From an uncultured Clostridia bacterium (lineage in GTDB: Bacteria; Bacillota; Clostridia; Oscillospirales; Ruminococcaceae): a stretch of 64,000 bases of DNA. The notes under the pieces are model-generated. The model did no database searches and had not been told where the DNA came from. It was given only the letters and a program-made list of their open reading frames with translations. Shown here one piece after another: positions 8,684 through 15,940 of this stretch; position 1 is the first letter of the stretch; each line of letters opens with the position of its first letter. The stretch spans positions 1-64,000 of the forward strand of contig CAMCPM010000003.1 of NCBI GenBank assembly GCA_945876755.1, given 5' to 3'. Both the position numbers and the translations under genes were made by a program.

Positions 8684-9615
8684 TTATAATTCCCTTTCAA
8701 TGCTGCAAAAACTGCGGTTCCAACTGCGTTATCGCATGAAAAAGCAGGTTCTGCAAAATAAGCTTCATATTTATTTTCAATCTGTCTGCGTATAATTTTA
8801 TTGGACATTACTCCGCCTGCAAAAACTATAGGCAGTTTTCCATTGCATTCAATTGAATAATCCGCCATTCCGCATATTGCCGAATAAATATACTGAAGAC
8901 AAAACATAGCAATGTTTTCCCTATTTTCTCCGTCATCAAGCATTTTACGGCATTTATTTTCTACCCCTGACAAACAGCAGTTTCCGTTTTTAAGCATAGG
9001 TTTTATTTTATATTTTTTTATACACTTTTCTGCAAGAGATTCCACTTGATTTCCGCATGGAAAATCAAGCCCGAGCATAAGTCCGACCCGGTCAACAGCT
9101 TGTCCTGCTTTTAAATCAAGAGAAGTTCCTATTTCTGTAATTTTTAAAACAGTTTCATTATCCGGTTCAACAAGTAAACAATCTGTCGTTCCCCCACTCA
9201 CATGAAATGCAATAAACCGCTTATTTACAAGTTCAAGCTTTTTTGCCGAATATAGTGCAGCAAGAATATGCCCGATCTGATGTGAGGTTTTATATACGGG
9301 AATACCATTTAAAGCAGAAATAGAATCTGCAAGTCCCTCGCCGCATAAAAAACACGGCATATACGATCTGTCATTATTTCGCGGTTTAACCGAAACTCCT
9401 ATTGCATCGGGAGTTACAGAAAGACTGTCAAATAACTCTTTAAGCATTGCAGGAAGCTGTTTTGTATGGTGAAAAACAGCGTCGCTTTGACGAAGTCCAA
9501 GTTCACCTTTTTTTACAGGCAAAAGCTTTTTTGCCTGTATAACATTTCCTGAATCTGTATCAAGCAATGCAGCTGAAGTAGTATAATTACTTGTATCCAA
9601 TCCTAAAATTTTCAT
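8680..9615 (-). CDS. TsaD/Kae1-family paralogue (O-sialoglycoprotein endopeptidase-like)
   Basis: This ASKHA-fold protein belongs to the same superfamily as TsaD, the enzyme that makes threonylcarbamoyl-adenosine in tRNA. The 311 residues start with a nucleotide-site segment ILGLDTSNYTTSAAL, keep the metal pair in SHQIGHI (H112, H116) and a phosphate loop VSGGTTD at 139-145. Canonical TsaD would read VSGGHT and have other conserved blocks that are missing here, so this looks like the divergent clostridial paralogue rather than the tRNA enzyme. It overlaps nusB by one base and xseA by four. Its function is not established; nuclease-operon context is the only hint. Confidence 0.75.
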   Translation of the reverse strand: MKILGLDTSNYTTSAALLDTDSGNVIQAKKLLPVKKGELGLRQSDAVFHHTKQLPAMLKELFDSLSVTPDAIGVSVKPRNNDRSYMPCFLCGEGLADSISALNGIPVYKTSHQIGHILAALYSAKKLELVNKRFIAFHVSGGTTDCLLVEPDNETVLKITEIGTSLDLKAGQAVDRVGLMLGLDFPCGNQVESLAEKCIKKYKIKPMLKNGNCCLSGVENKCRKMLDDGENRENIAMFCLQYIYSAICGMADYSIECNGKLPIVFAGGVMSNKIIRRQIENKYEAYFAEPAFSCDNAVGTAVFAALKGNYK

Positions 9616-10025
9616 TATTCTTTATTTTCACCGTTTCTGCTTCTGAAAAATGCTCCAAGCAAACCATTTACAAACTGCACATCAGGCTCATAAGCAAATT
9701 TTTTGGATAAAATAACCGCCTCGCTTATTGCAACATTATCCGGAACTTTATCATCATATAGCATTTCATAAATAGCTATTCTGAGTATTGCAACTGATAC
9801 CTTTGGAATACGGCTGAACTGGCGCTTTTCACTGAATCTGGAAATAATATCATCAAGTTCGGGAGCCTTACTGTCAACAGCTTTGAAGAATTTTTCAACA
9901 TCTTCGTTTATTTCAAATTCATCAACCTCATATGCCGTATCAATTATTGAATCGGCAGTATCATTACTAAAAAGTTTTTCAAATGTCAGAAAAAACACAG
10001 CTTCTCTTACTTCACTTCTTTTCAA
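9615..10025 (-). CDS. nusB: Transcription antitermination factor NusB
   Basis: NusB is an all-helical RNA-binding factor that with NusE (S10) loads on boxA sequences to prevent early termination of rRNA transcripts. The 136 residues begin MKRSEVREAVFFLTFE, the typical arginine-rich N-terminus, and end with the conserved block containing ILRIAIYEM, PDNVAISEAVILSKKF and FVNGLLGAF. The stop overlaps the start of the downstream tsaD-like gene (TAATG). The asp23-like gene lies upstream, separated by a hairpin. Confidence 0.93.
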   Translation of the reverse strand: MKRSEVREAVFFLTFEKLFSNDTADSIIDTAYEVDEFEINEDVEKFFKAVDSKAPELDDIISRFSEKRQFSRIPKVSVAILRIAIYEMLYDDKVPDNVAISEAVILSKKFAYEPDVQFVNGLLGAFFRSRNGENKE

Positions 10026-10063
10026 ATTTGTTCAATCCTTTCAATTATAAAAATTACGCAGAA

Positions 10064-10094
10064 AAGCAAGCCCCCTCCATAAGAGAGCCTGCTT
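10064..10094 (-). terminator. Weak hairpin between the asp23-like gene and nusB
   Basis: Arms 10064-10073 and 10085-10094 form a 10-bp stem on the minus strand with two G-U pairs, followed by UUUU overlapping the stem base and then mixed sequence. It may terminate part of the transcripts from the promoter at 10528-10556 and so lower expression of nusB and the genes beyond relative to the asp23-like gene. The poor U-tract keeps this tentative. Confidence 0.45.
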
Positions 10095-10100
10095 TACATA

Positions 10101-10454
10101 TTACTCATTCTCAAAAATTATACCTTCAATGCGTACATTGACCTTGGTTACTGCAATTCCTGTCATATTCTGGACATCATCCTTAATACGCTGCTGAACC
10201 TTTTCAGCAACACTTTTGACTTTACAGCTGCTCAAAACATTGATTCCCAAAGAAATTTCAACAGAATCACCGTTAACATCTATATCAATTGCAGACATTT
10301 TTTCCGGTTTAACAAACAAATTTGCAAAGTTGATTTTGGAATTTGCAAAGCTGCTTACTCCGTCTATATCTACGGCAGCAAGTTCAACGATCTTTGTAAT
10401 TACATCTTCAGAGACTTTGAAACAACTGTTATTGGAATCTGCAGTTCTGTTCAT
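10101..10454 (-). CDS. Asp23/Gls24 family envelope stress protein
   Basis: This is a 117-residue Asp23/Gls24-family (DUF322) protein. Family members are small, abundant and often membrane-associated, and are linked to alkaline or cell-envelope stress. Visible family features are the opening VSEDVITKIVELAAVDIDGV and the later block VEISLGINVLSSCKVKSVAEKV followed by VTKVNVRIEGI. A GGGAGG site lies ahead of the ATG at 10452-10454. It is the first gene after a good sigma-A promoter and precedes nusB, a common Clostridia arrangement. What it does in this organism is not known. Confidence 0.88.
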   Translation of the reverse strand: MNRTADSNNSCFKVSEDVITKIVELAAVDIDGVSSFANSKINFANLFVKPEKMSAIDIDVNGDSVEISLGINVLSSCKVKSVAEKVQQRIKDDVQNMTGIAVTKVNVRIEGIIFENE

Positions 10455-10527
10455 AATGATACCCTCCCGCTGTATCAGCCGACGGTTATCATATTCGTCA
10501 GCCTTTCAATAATTTATGTATAATACT

Positions 10528-10556
10528 ATTATACCAAATTTTTTTGAAAGACACAA
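10528..10556 (-). promoter_or_regulatory. Sigma-A promoter of the asp23-nusB-...-recN operon
   Basis: On the minus strand, TTGTGT (10551-10556) lies 17 bases before TATAAT (10528-10533). The -35 box abuts the spoIIIAH stop codon at 10557, so this promoter separates the vegetative operon from the sporulation operon upstream. Confidence 0.7.
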
Positions 10557-11099
10557 CTACTTAACCTCAAAAATTCTAATATTTTCTGCAGGAATTGTAA
10601 CTTCTGTTAACAAAATATCTTTAATTTGAGCTGCTTCCGCAGGAACTAACCCATCTGACTTAACAACAATATTAGCTGTTGAACCGTTAAGGTACACAAC
10701 GCAATCCTCAAATCCCTGCGCCTTGATCAGGCTTTCGATAGTGCTTTCACTTTCAGAAAGTGCAGAAAGCGTTATTGCTTCGCTTGTATATGCAGCATTT
10801 TCTTCATCTGAAAGGTCACCTCCGCCTAAAATTGCTGAAAGAGTTTCAACAGCTTCATCACGGGAAGTCATTCTTGCAAGACGGATCTGGGCAAAATAAT
10901 CATTCTCGCCCTCTGCACTTACAAATGCAGCGTCACCGTAATTTGCCGCTTCCATACTGTTTGACATTGCATTTTCGGCAGTAATTTCTTCTTCAACAGA
11001 TGAAAATGCATAATTCATATAAATAGCTACTCCGAGAATCAAGGTTAAGCAAGCAAGAATAATGTGCTTTTTTCCGATAATTAAATTGGGTTTTCTCAT
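10557..11099 (-). CDS. spoIIIAH: Stage III sporulation protein SpoIIIAH
   Basis: SpoIIIAH lies in the mother-cell membrane; its extracellular domain forms a ring that binds SpoIIQ from the forespore, making the channel that feeds the forespore. The 180 residues have a short basic N-terminus, one transmembrane helix at about 11-31 and an intermembrane part ending in a ring-building-motif-like segment (SLIKAQGFEDCVVYL through VTIPAENIRIFEV). It is the last gene of spoIIIA. A SpoIIQ-like partner is found in this same window at 44883-45617. Confidence 0.88.
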   Translation of the reverse strand: MRKPNLIIGKKHIILACLTLILGVAIYMNYAFSSVEEEITAENAMSNSMEAANYGDAAFVSAEGENDYFAQIRLARMTSRDEAVETLSAILGGGDLSDEENAAYTSEAITLSALSESESTIESLIKAQGFEDCVVYLNGSTANIVVKSDGLVPAEAAQIKDILLTEVTIPAENIRIFEVK

Positions 11100-11110
11100 A
11101 GAAATTCCTC

Positions 11111-11626
11111 CTATTTCATTTTTGTAACATAAATTTTACTCGTAGAAATATTGAGTGCAGTAGATACTGCCCTGTAAATTTTTTCACATATTCTTGGGTC
11201 ATCGCCTCCTTCACATACAATAACAACGCCTCCTATTGACGGATTTTTTATTTTTTTTACCAACGCCTCCTTTTGTGAACCATTATCTATTATTACATAT
11301 CCTGTTTCAGATTGTGAAGTTCCTTTTTTAACAGTTTCAGCGTAAATATATTCTTCTGTTGATGTTATTGTAAGCATTACATCAGCTTTTCCGACGCCTT
11401 TTATTGACATAAGAACAGTTTTTAACTGGCTCTCCATATCTGAAGCATATGCATCAGCAGTTACAAAATTGATTTCCTCATTCGTATGATTGGAATCGTC
11501 TTTTTTATTATCGGATAAATCCGAAATCAGTATTAAAACTATAACTATTATACCTACTGCTGTAGCAGCTTTTAGAAAAACAGGCCTTTTAGCTAACTCC
11601 TTAAATCTTTGAATATATTCATTCAT
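11111..11626 (-). CDS. spoIIIAG: Stage III sporulation protein SpoIIIAG
   Basis: SpoIIIAG forms a large ring in the space between mother cell and forespore as part of the SpoIIIA-SpoIIQ channel. The chosen start (11624-11626, 171 residues) follows AAGG by five bases and overlaps the spoIIIAF stop by eight. A transmembrane helix lies near 19-35, followed by an acidic linker and a ring-forming domain with LMSIKGVGKADVMLTI and the stretch VVIVCEGGDDPRICEKI. An upstream in-frame start would add 12 residues. Expression is expected from sigma-E with the rest of the operon. Confidence 0.88.
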   Translation of the reverse strand: MNEYIQRFKELAKRPVFLKAATAVGIIVIVLILISDLSDNKKDDSNHTNEEINFVTADAYASDMESQLKTVLMSIKGVGKADVMLTITSTEEYIYAETVKKGTSQSETGYVIIDNGSQKEALVKKIKNPSIGGVVIVCEGGDDPRICEKIYRAVSTALNISTSKIYVTKMK

Positions 11627-12119
11627 CAGTACCTTGACCTTCTTTCTTATTTGCGACCACAATTATATTTGCAGTACCCTCTGTTTTTTTGTCTAAATAT
11701 TTTTTAACAGCTTCCGCATTTTCTGCATTATCAATTGTTACTTTAACTTCATTAATAGATATGCTGTTATTTTCAGAAATATTAATACTTGTCTTAATTT
11801 CTTCTATGTATATTCCATTCTCTTCAAGATAATATTTTAATGACGAACTTATATTATTTTCAATTGAATCAATAAAATAATTATCTGCATTGTCTTTTAA
11901 TTCCGAATAATATTCCGATGATGCAGAAACTGTTTCAGATATTTCCGGAAATTCAATACTGCCGTCAATAACAGGTTTAATCAAACATAAAATAAAAATT
12001 AATGAAAATGTGATTTTGAGCTGTTTTGCAAACTTTTCCGAAGGATAAAGAGAATTAAAAATAGTTATTACTATTCCAAGAAAACACGCTGTAAATGATA
12101 TTGAACGGAATGTTTCCAT
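11619..12119 (-). CDS. spoIIIAF: Stage III sporulation protein SpoIIIAF
   Basis: SpoIIIAF is a membrane component of the SpoIIIA complex. The 166 residues contain two N-terminal hydrophobic helices (about 5-20 and 32-50, with LIFILCLIKPVID) and an extracytoplasmic domain ending in a ring-building-type fold with VKVTIDNAENAEAVKKYL. It overlaps spoIIIAG by eight bases and follows spoIIIAE after a short gap. The assignment rests on the two-helix topology plus operon position, since primary sequence is weakly conserved in this family. Confidence 0.83.
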   Translation of the reverse strand: METFRSISFTACFLGIVITIFNSLYPSEKFAKQLKITFSLIFILCLIKPVIDGSIEFPEISETVSASSEYYSELKDNADNYFIDSIENNISSSLKYYLEENGIYIEEIKTSINISENNSISINEVKVTIDNAENAEAVKKYLDKKTEGTANIIVVANKKEGQGTDE

Positions 12120-12134
12120 AAAGCACCTCTTTAA

Positions 12135-13271
12135 TTACGATATATTCAGTCCTACAAGCATTAATATTGCTGTTGAAATAATAAGCATTACAGAAAAACA
12201 TATTAAAATGCTGAAAATCGTTGCTAAGATCCAGTTTGTGTTTTTTACTAAAATCTTTACCTGAGATGCTCCGAAAAGCTCCGATACAATATCAGCAGCC
12301 ATAAATATCAGTCTCATTGACACTATTTCCAATATAGGCGGCAAAATCATTATAAATATTGCTGCGATCCCTATAAAGCCTACTCCACCGCGCAAAAGAC
12401 CCAAGCTATGTTTTACTGTAGTGTAAGTATCGGCAATCGCTCCGCCCACAACCGGAACACAGTTTGAAACCATGTATTTGGCAGCCTTAACTCCTAAAGT
12501 ATCCGCAGACGCTCCAACTATACTTTGAAGAGATAAAAGTCCGATAAAAACCGTCATTATCAATCCCATTGCGAATGATACTGTTTTTTTTACCGCTTCG
12601 GTAATTCCCGAAAGCTTGAAATCAGGATTAATTGCTTCTACAATTCCAACTGCCATACATACCGAAAGAGCTGGCATAATAAGCTCACCGGAAAGCTGAA
12701 CGGCAGTCTGAGAAACAAGCAGGATCATCATATTATACGAAACGGCTGACGTAACACTGCCGGATGAAGCTGTTATTCCGGCAAAAACAGGAACATAACC
12801 TATCATAAAAGTTCCACCTGAATTCAAAGCATCAGCTGCAGTTTTTATGCTGTCTGAAACTGAACCTGAAATAATTCCAACAGAGATCAAAACGCATATC
12901 ACTCCGAAAATTCTTGATATTGACTTATTTGATATACTGTCCTCCATACTTTCAATTAACGAAGCTATAAGAATTACCGCAAATAATGATACAAATATTT
13001 TAAGATGTTTAAGCAGGCTTGCTTTGAATTGATCCCATATGTATATCAAAACTTCTTTAGGTGTAATTTTCGTCATTGCTTCGGTATTTTCAACCGTAAT
13101 ATTTTTTTCTTCTATAAATTCACGAACCTCGGGAGTAAGATTTTTATTAAGACTATCCGTATTAATTTCAAATTCGTCCGCAATATTTATATCTTCCTGT
13201 GCTGAAACGTTAAATTGCGGAAAAAAGGTCATCATAACAATGGTAATAACTATTGATATTATTTTTTTCAT
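12135..13271 (-). CDS. spoIIIAE: Stage III sporulation protein SpoIIIAE
   Basis: SpoIIIAE is the largest membrane subunit of the SpoIIIA secretion-like complex of the engulfing mother cell. The start at 13269-13271 (378 residues) has GAGGAC upstream and produces a clean signal peptide, MKKIISIVITIVMMTFFP, cut near VSA; an earlier in-frame start would overlap spoIIID's neighbour spoIIIAD. About eight hydrophobic helices follow a short polar extracellular region (about 25-70). The block VSNCVPVVGGAIADTYTTV is characteristic of the family. Confidence 0.92.
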   Translation of the reverse strand: MKKIISIVITIVMMTFFPQFNVSAQEDINIADEFEINTDSLNKNLTPEVREFIEEKNITVENTEAMTKITPKEVLIYIWDQFKASLLKHLKIFVSLFAVILIASLIESMEDSISNKSISRIFGVICVLISVGIISGSVSDSIKTAADALNSGGTFMIGYVPVFAGITASSGSVTSAVSYNMMILLVSQTAVQLSGELIMPALSVCMAVGIVEAINPDFKLSGITEAVKKTVSFAMGLIMTVFIGLLSLQSIVGASADTLGVKAAKYMVSNCVPVVGGAIADTYTTVKHSLGLLRGGVGFIGIAAIFIMILPPILEIVSMRLIFMAADIVSELFGASQVKILVKNTNWILATIFSILICFSVMLIISTAILMLVGLNIS

Positions 13272-13281
13272 AACTACGTCC

Positions 13282-13671
13282 TCATATAAGTTTTGTGACA
13301 ATATCTGTAAGTGTATTAAAAAGCGGAAGCGCAAGAATAATCAATGCAGCTTTTCCGGCAAGTTCCGCTTGTGATGCAAGAAGCGCTTCTCCGCTGTCCT
13401 TGCACAAGTCACAGGCAAATTGTGTAATATAGCATATACCGAGAGCTTTAAAAAGAATCGTAATATATTCCTCGTCAGCTCCGGCTTTTTCATAAATATT
13501 ATGTATAGTTTCGGCAATAGGAGATATAAAAAAGATTATTACAGTCATTACTGCCAAAGCTGATGCAATCTTAATATATAAAGCATATTCTTTACCGCTG
13601 GAATCAAACAGTTTGCATAAGATTGATGCAAGTATACATATTGCAGCTATTGAAATTACATTTAAATCCAT
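13282..13671 (-). CDS. spoIIIAD: Stage III sporulation protein SpoIIIAD
   Basis: This 129-residue polytopic membrane protein has four or so hydrophobic helices and the conserved segments YALYIKIASALAVMTVI and ALGICYITQFACDLCKDSGE, typical for SpoIIIAD. SpoIIIAC and SpoIIIAD are homologous and probably assemble together in the membrane base of the channel. The gene lies between spoIIIAC and spoIIIAE in the standard order. Confidence 0.9.
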   Translation of the reverse strand: MDLNVISIAAICILASILCKLFDSSGKEYALYIKIASALAVMTVIIFFISPIAETIHNIYEKAGADEEYITILFKALGICYITQFACDLCKDSGEALLASQAELAGKAALIILALPLFNTLTDIVTKLI

Positions 13672-13707
13672 AATATTTACGAAGCCTCCGTTTGAAACAT
13701 CTTTTAT

Positions 13708-13902
13708 TTAAAATCCGAAAACTGTTTTAACTGTTTCAAATAAAGCCGCTATCTCATTTATTATCATTGCGAGTACAACTATCAATCCGGCTATAGTTAC
13801 TATCAAAGCATATTCGTCTCTGTCTGATTTTTTCAGAAGCAGATTAAGGACCGTAACAATTATTCCGACTCCGGCTATTTTAAAAATTAAATCCAGTTCC
13901 AC
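13708..13902 (-). CDS. spoIIIAC: Stage III sporulation protein SpoIIIAC
   Basis: This is a 64-residue hydrophobic protein with two membrane helices separated by a short polar turn (LLKKSDRDEYALIVTIAGL), the normal size and pattern of SpoIIIAC. It lies between spoIIIAB and spoIIIAD. It is thought to be a small core component of the SpoIIIA membrane complex; its exact role is not defined. Confidence 0.9.
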   Translation of the reverse strand: MELDLIFKIAGVGIIVTVLNLLLKKSDRDEYALIVTIAGLIVVLAMIINEIAALFETVKTVFGF

Positions 13903-13927
13903 GATTTAACCTCCTTATTCGTTAACT

Positions 13928-14437
13928 TCAAATCAGCATAACTGATATAAATGCACCTGTCAGGACTCCAAGAGAACGATACAACTTTGCTTTTTGCAAA
14001 TAATCCTTTTCCGCTGATGAAATATATGATGTCAATTCAGCTTGCTGAAGCGCCAATGTGCTTAGCTGTCCTTCAAGGTCACTGGTTCCAAGTTTTCTGC
14101 CAATATCTGCAAGAAGTTCAACATCACTTTTTTTCATTCCACACGGGGAATAGGACAAAACAGAATTATACCAGCTTTGTTGAAAAGGAGACTTACTATC
14201 TATTTTATCAAGAAATTCAAAATCAGAAAATCTTCCGCTGCTTTTCAGAATTTCTGATATTTCATAAACCGTAGATGACTTAAAGCGAATCATAGTCGTT
14301 ATTTCATCAATCATATAATTTATTTTTTTTAAATTAACTACTCTAACTTTAAGCATATTTGAAAAATAGTTCCCTGTCAGAGTAGTGACAATAATTATAA
14401 TAATAATCCCTGCTGCTTTAAGCATAACCCTTTTCAT
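13928..14437 (-). CDS. spoIIIAB: Stage III sporulation protein SpoIIIAB
   Basis: SpoIIIAB resembles the GspF platform proteins of secretion systems. The 169 residues have an N-terminal helix (about 7-24), a soluble helical domain with INYMIDEITTMIRF and ADIGRKLGTSDLEGQL, and a C-terminal helix near 152-168. The start at 14437 overlaps the spoIIIAA stop region by 20 bases with GGAGG almost touching the ATG; the ATG four codons later at 14425 has AAAGGG and could be the true start. Confidence 0.88.
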   Translation of the reverse strand: MKRVMLKAAGIIIIIIVTTLTGNYFSNMLKVRVVNLKKINYMIDEITTMIRFKSSTVYEISEILKSSGRFSDFEFLDKIDSKSPFQQSWYNSVLSYSPCGMKKSDVELLADIGRKLGTSDLEGQLSTLALQQAELTSYISSAEKDYLQKAKLYRSLGVLTGAFISVMLI

Positions 14438-15317
14438 TCCTCCGTATTATTTGAGATATTTTTCCGCAGCCCGATAAAATTACAATTTTGTCAAACATAT
14501 CAAGCTTAATGCCTTTACACTTTAACTCTTCAACACTTCCGGCATGAATTGAAGCTGCTGTATAAACTCCACAATTGGAAGCGTTATTTAGTGCTGTAAA
14601 ATCCGCATCCGAACCTATTTCATCGCATATTATTATTTGCGGAGACATAACTCTAATGGCAGTCATAATTCCTGTGGGTTTATCATACCCGTTAAAAATA
14701 TCGGTATTGATTCCCACATTATTCTGAGGTATACCGTTCCATACAGCGGCAATTTCACCGCGTTCATCAATAACGGATACTTTGTATTTTTCTCCAAGAA
14801 TACGAGACAAATCACGCAATATAGTTGTTTTTCCGCTTGACGGAGTACCTGCAACAAGAACGTTGCACAAACCGTTTGCAAATACGCTATTATACAGCTC
14901 GTCCGCACAGCCTGTAATCTCCCGCGCAATACGGAAATTAAGAGAGCTTATATTTTTTACATACTCGGCTCTTCCGTTTTGGATGACAATAGTTCCGCAG
15001 ATACCTATTCGATGCCCTCCGCGGACGGTTATAAATCCGTCTGTTATTTCACGTTGAAAGCTGTGTATCGAATATTGGCAAATTGCTTCAAAGGTATGAC
15101 ATATGTCCTGTTCTGATACTCTAACAGCAGATTTTGCATTATATGTAAGCTGCCCGTCAGCCGTTATAAAACATACTTTATTGCCTGTCCAAACAGAAAG
15201 CGGCTGATTTACTCTCATTCGTATTTCCTGTATATCTTCAAAAAAAGCGTCGAAGATCCTGCATATTGCGTTGCCGGTTTTTCCGTTAAAATAGTTTATA
15301 ATCCCGTCCTTTTTCAC
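14418..15317 (-). CDS. spoIIIAA: Stage III sporulation ATPase SpoIIIAA
   Basis: SpoIIIAA is the cytoplasmic ATPase of the SpoIIIA complex, related to type II and IV secretion ATPases, and presumably powers or gates the mother cell-forespore channel. The 299 residues include Walker A GTPSSGKT at 157-164, a Walker B-like IIICDEIGSDAD and the family block VRGGHRIGICGTIV near 98-111. The start is GTG at 15315-15317 with AGGAG eight bases upstream. It leads the eight-gene spoIIIA operon. Confidence 0.93.
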   Translation of the reverse strand: MKKDGIINYFNGKTGNAICRIFDAFFEDIQEIRMRVNQPLSVWTGNKVCFITADGQLTYNAKSAVRVSEQDICHTFEAICQYSIHSFQREITDGFITVRGGHRIGICGTIVIQNGRAEYVKNISSLNFRIAREITGCADELYNSVFANGLCNVLVAGTPSSGKTTILRDLSRILGEKYKVSVIDERGEIAAVWNGIPQNNVGINTDIFNGYDKPTGIMTAIRVMSPQIIICDEIGSDADFTALNNASNCGVYTAASIHAGSVEELKCKGIKLDMFDKIVILSGCGKISQIIRRNEKGYA

Positions 15318-15334
15318 GTCTGCCTCTCCTTTTT

Positions 15335-15343
15335 ATTGGTATG
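15335..15343 (-). promoter_or_regulatory. Possible sigma-E-type -10 element of spoIIIA
   Basis: CATACCAAT on the minus strand resembles the sigma-E -10 consensus CATACANT and lies 18 bases before the spoIIIAA start. I cannot find a convincing -35 at the usual 14-15 base spacing, so this is a weak call that rests partly on the known sigma-E control of this operon. Confidence 0.35.
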
Positions 15344-15377
15344 TTTAATATTATGTGAATTGGGACAAGTTTAGAAC

Positions 15378-15404
15378 AAAAAGCCCTCACTAATTTGTGA
15401 GGGC
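15378..15404 (-). terminator. Intrinsic terminator upstream of spoIIIA
   Basis: GCCCTCAC (15383-15390) pairs perfectly with GTGAGGGC (15397-15404) around a six-base loop; the minus-strand transcript continues with UUUUU. No minus-strand gene lies between this site and the convergent terminator at 15872-15905, so it seems to be the old end of the gpsA transcript, now separated from it by the ASCH gene, or a guard against read-through into spoIIIA. Confidence 0.7.
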
Positions 15405-15424
15405 ATAATGCATTTCTTTTGTAA

Positions 15425-15453
15425 TTGACTTTTTTATATTGTTATGCTAAAAT
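15425..15453 (+). promoter_or_regulatory. Promoter of the ASCH gene
   Basis: TTGACT (15425-15430), a 17-base spacer and TAAAAT (15448-15453), with TG one base before the -10 box (extended -10). It is close in design to the tyrA promoter at 24261-24289. Confidence 0.75.
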
Positions 15454-15496
15454 TAACTAAATGGTAAATCGGGATTTGTAAAGAGGTTTCATAAAA

Positions 15497-15844
15497 ATGA
15501 AAGAACACATTATGAATTTAAATCCATCTCCAATGGAAAAGATTAGAGATGGAAAGAAAACAATGGAACTTCGCTTATATGATGAAAAAAGAAAATTAAT
15601 ATCTATCGGCGATACTATAAAGTTTATTAATACAGAGAATACGAATGATACCTTATATGTAACTGTCATTGATTTATATATTTTCAAATCATTTACTGAA
15701 CTATATAATAATTTGCCATTATTGAAATGTGGTTATACTGAGGAAAACATAAATACTGCATCACCCAGTGATATGGAAATGTATTATTCAAAAGAAAAAC
15801 AAAATCAATATGGAGTAATAGGAATAGAGATATCCCTTATATAA
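15497..15844 (+). CDS. ASCH-domain protein
   Basis: This 115-residue protein resembles ASCH domains, a PUA-like beta-barrel thought to bind RNA or modified nucleotides. The signature is an N-terminal segment with IRDGKKTMELRLYDEKRK followed by IGDTIKF, as in other ASCH proteins, and a C-terminal IGIEI strand. No catalytic residues are obvious. It is the only plus-strand gene in the first 24 kb, has its own promoter and a shared convergent terminator, and lies between two minus-strand terminators, which suggests an inserted single-gene cassette. Met6 is an alternative start. Its substrate is unknown. Confidence 0.8.
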   Translation: MKEHIMNLNPSPMEKIRDGKKTMELRLYDEKRKLISIGDTIKFINTENTNDTLYVTVIDLYIFKSFTELYNNLPLLKCGYTEENINTASPSDMEMYYSKEKQNQYGVIGIEISLI

Positions 15845-15871
15845 CTTCAAATTTTTTATGGGGATATAAAA

Positions 15872-15905
15872 ATAACCTGAGAAGAACAAAATCTTCTCAG
15901 GTTAT
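15872..15905. terminator. Bidirectional terminator between ASCH and gpsA
   Basis: Arms 15872-15885 and 15892-15905 are a perfect 14-bp inverted repeat with a six-base loop. AT-rich sequence with short T-runs follows on both sides. It ends the ASCH transcript (plus) and the der-plsY-gpsA transcript (minus). Confidence 0.85.
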
Positions 15906-15940
15906 AATTCTTTATTATTCTCTTTAATCAATTATTAAAT

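Noticed and set aside
15457-15687. Minus-strand frame opposite the ASCH gene, with the terminator at 15378-15404 downstream
   Set aside because: The peptide has no recognisable features and no promoter or ribosome site, so I do not read it as the gene that the stranded terminator serves.
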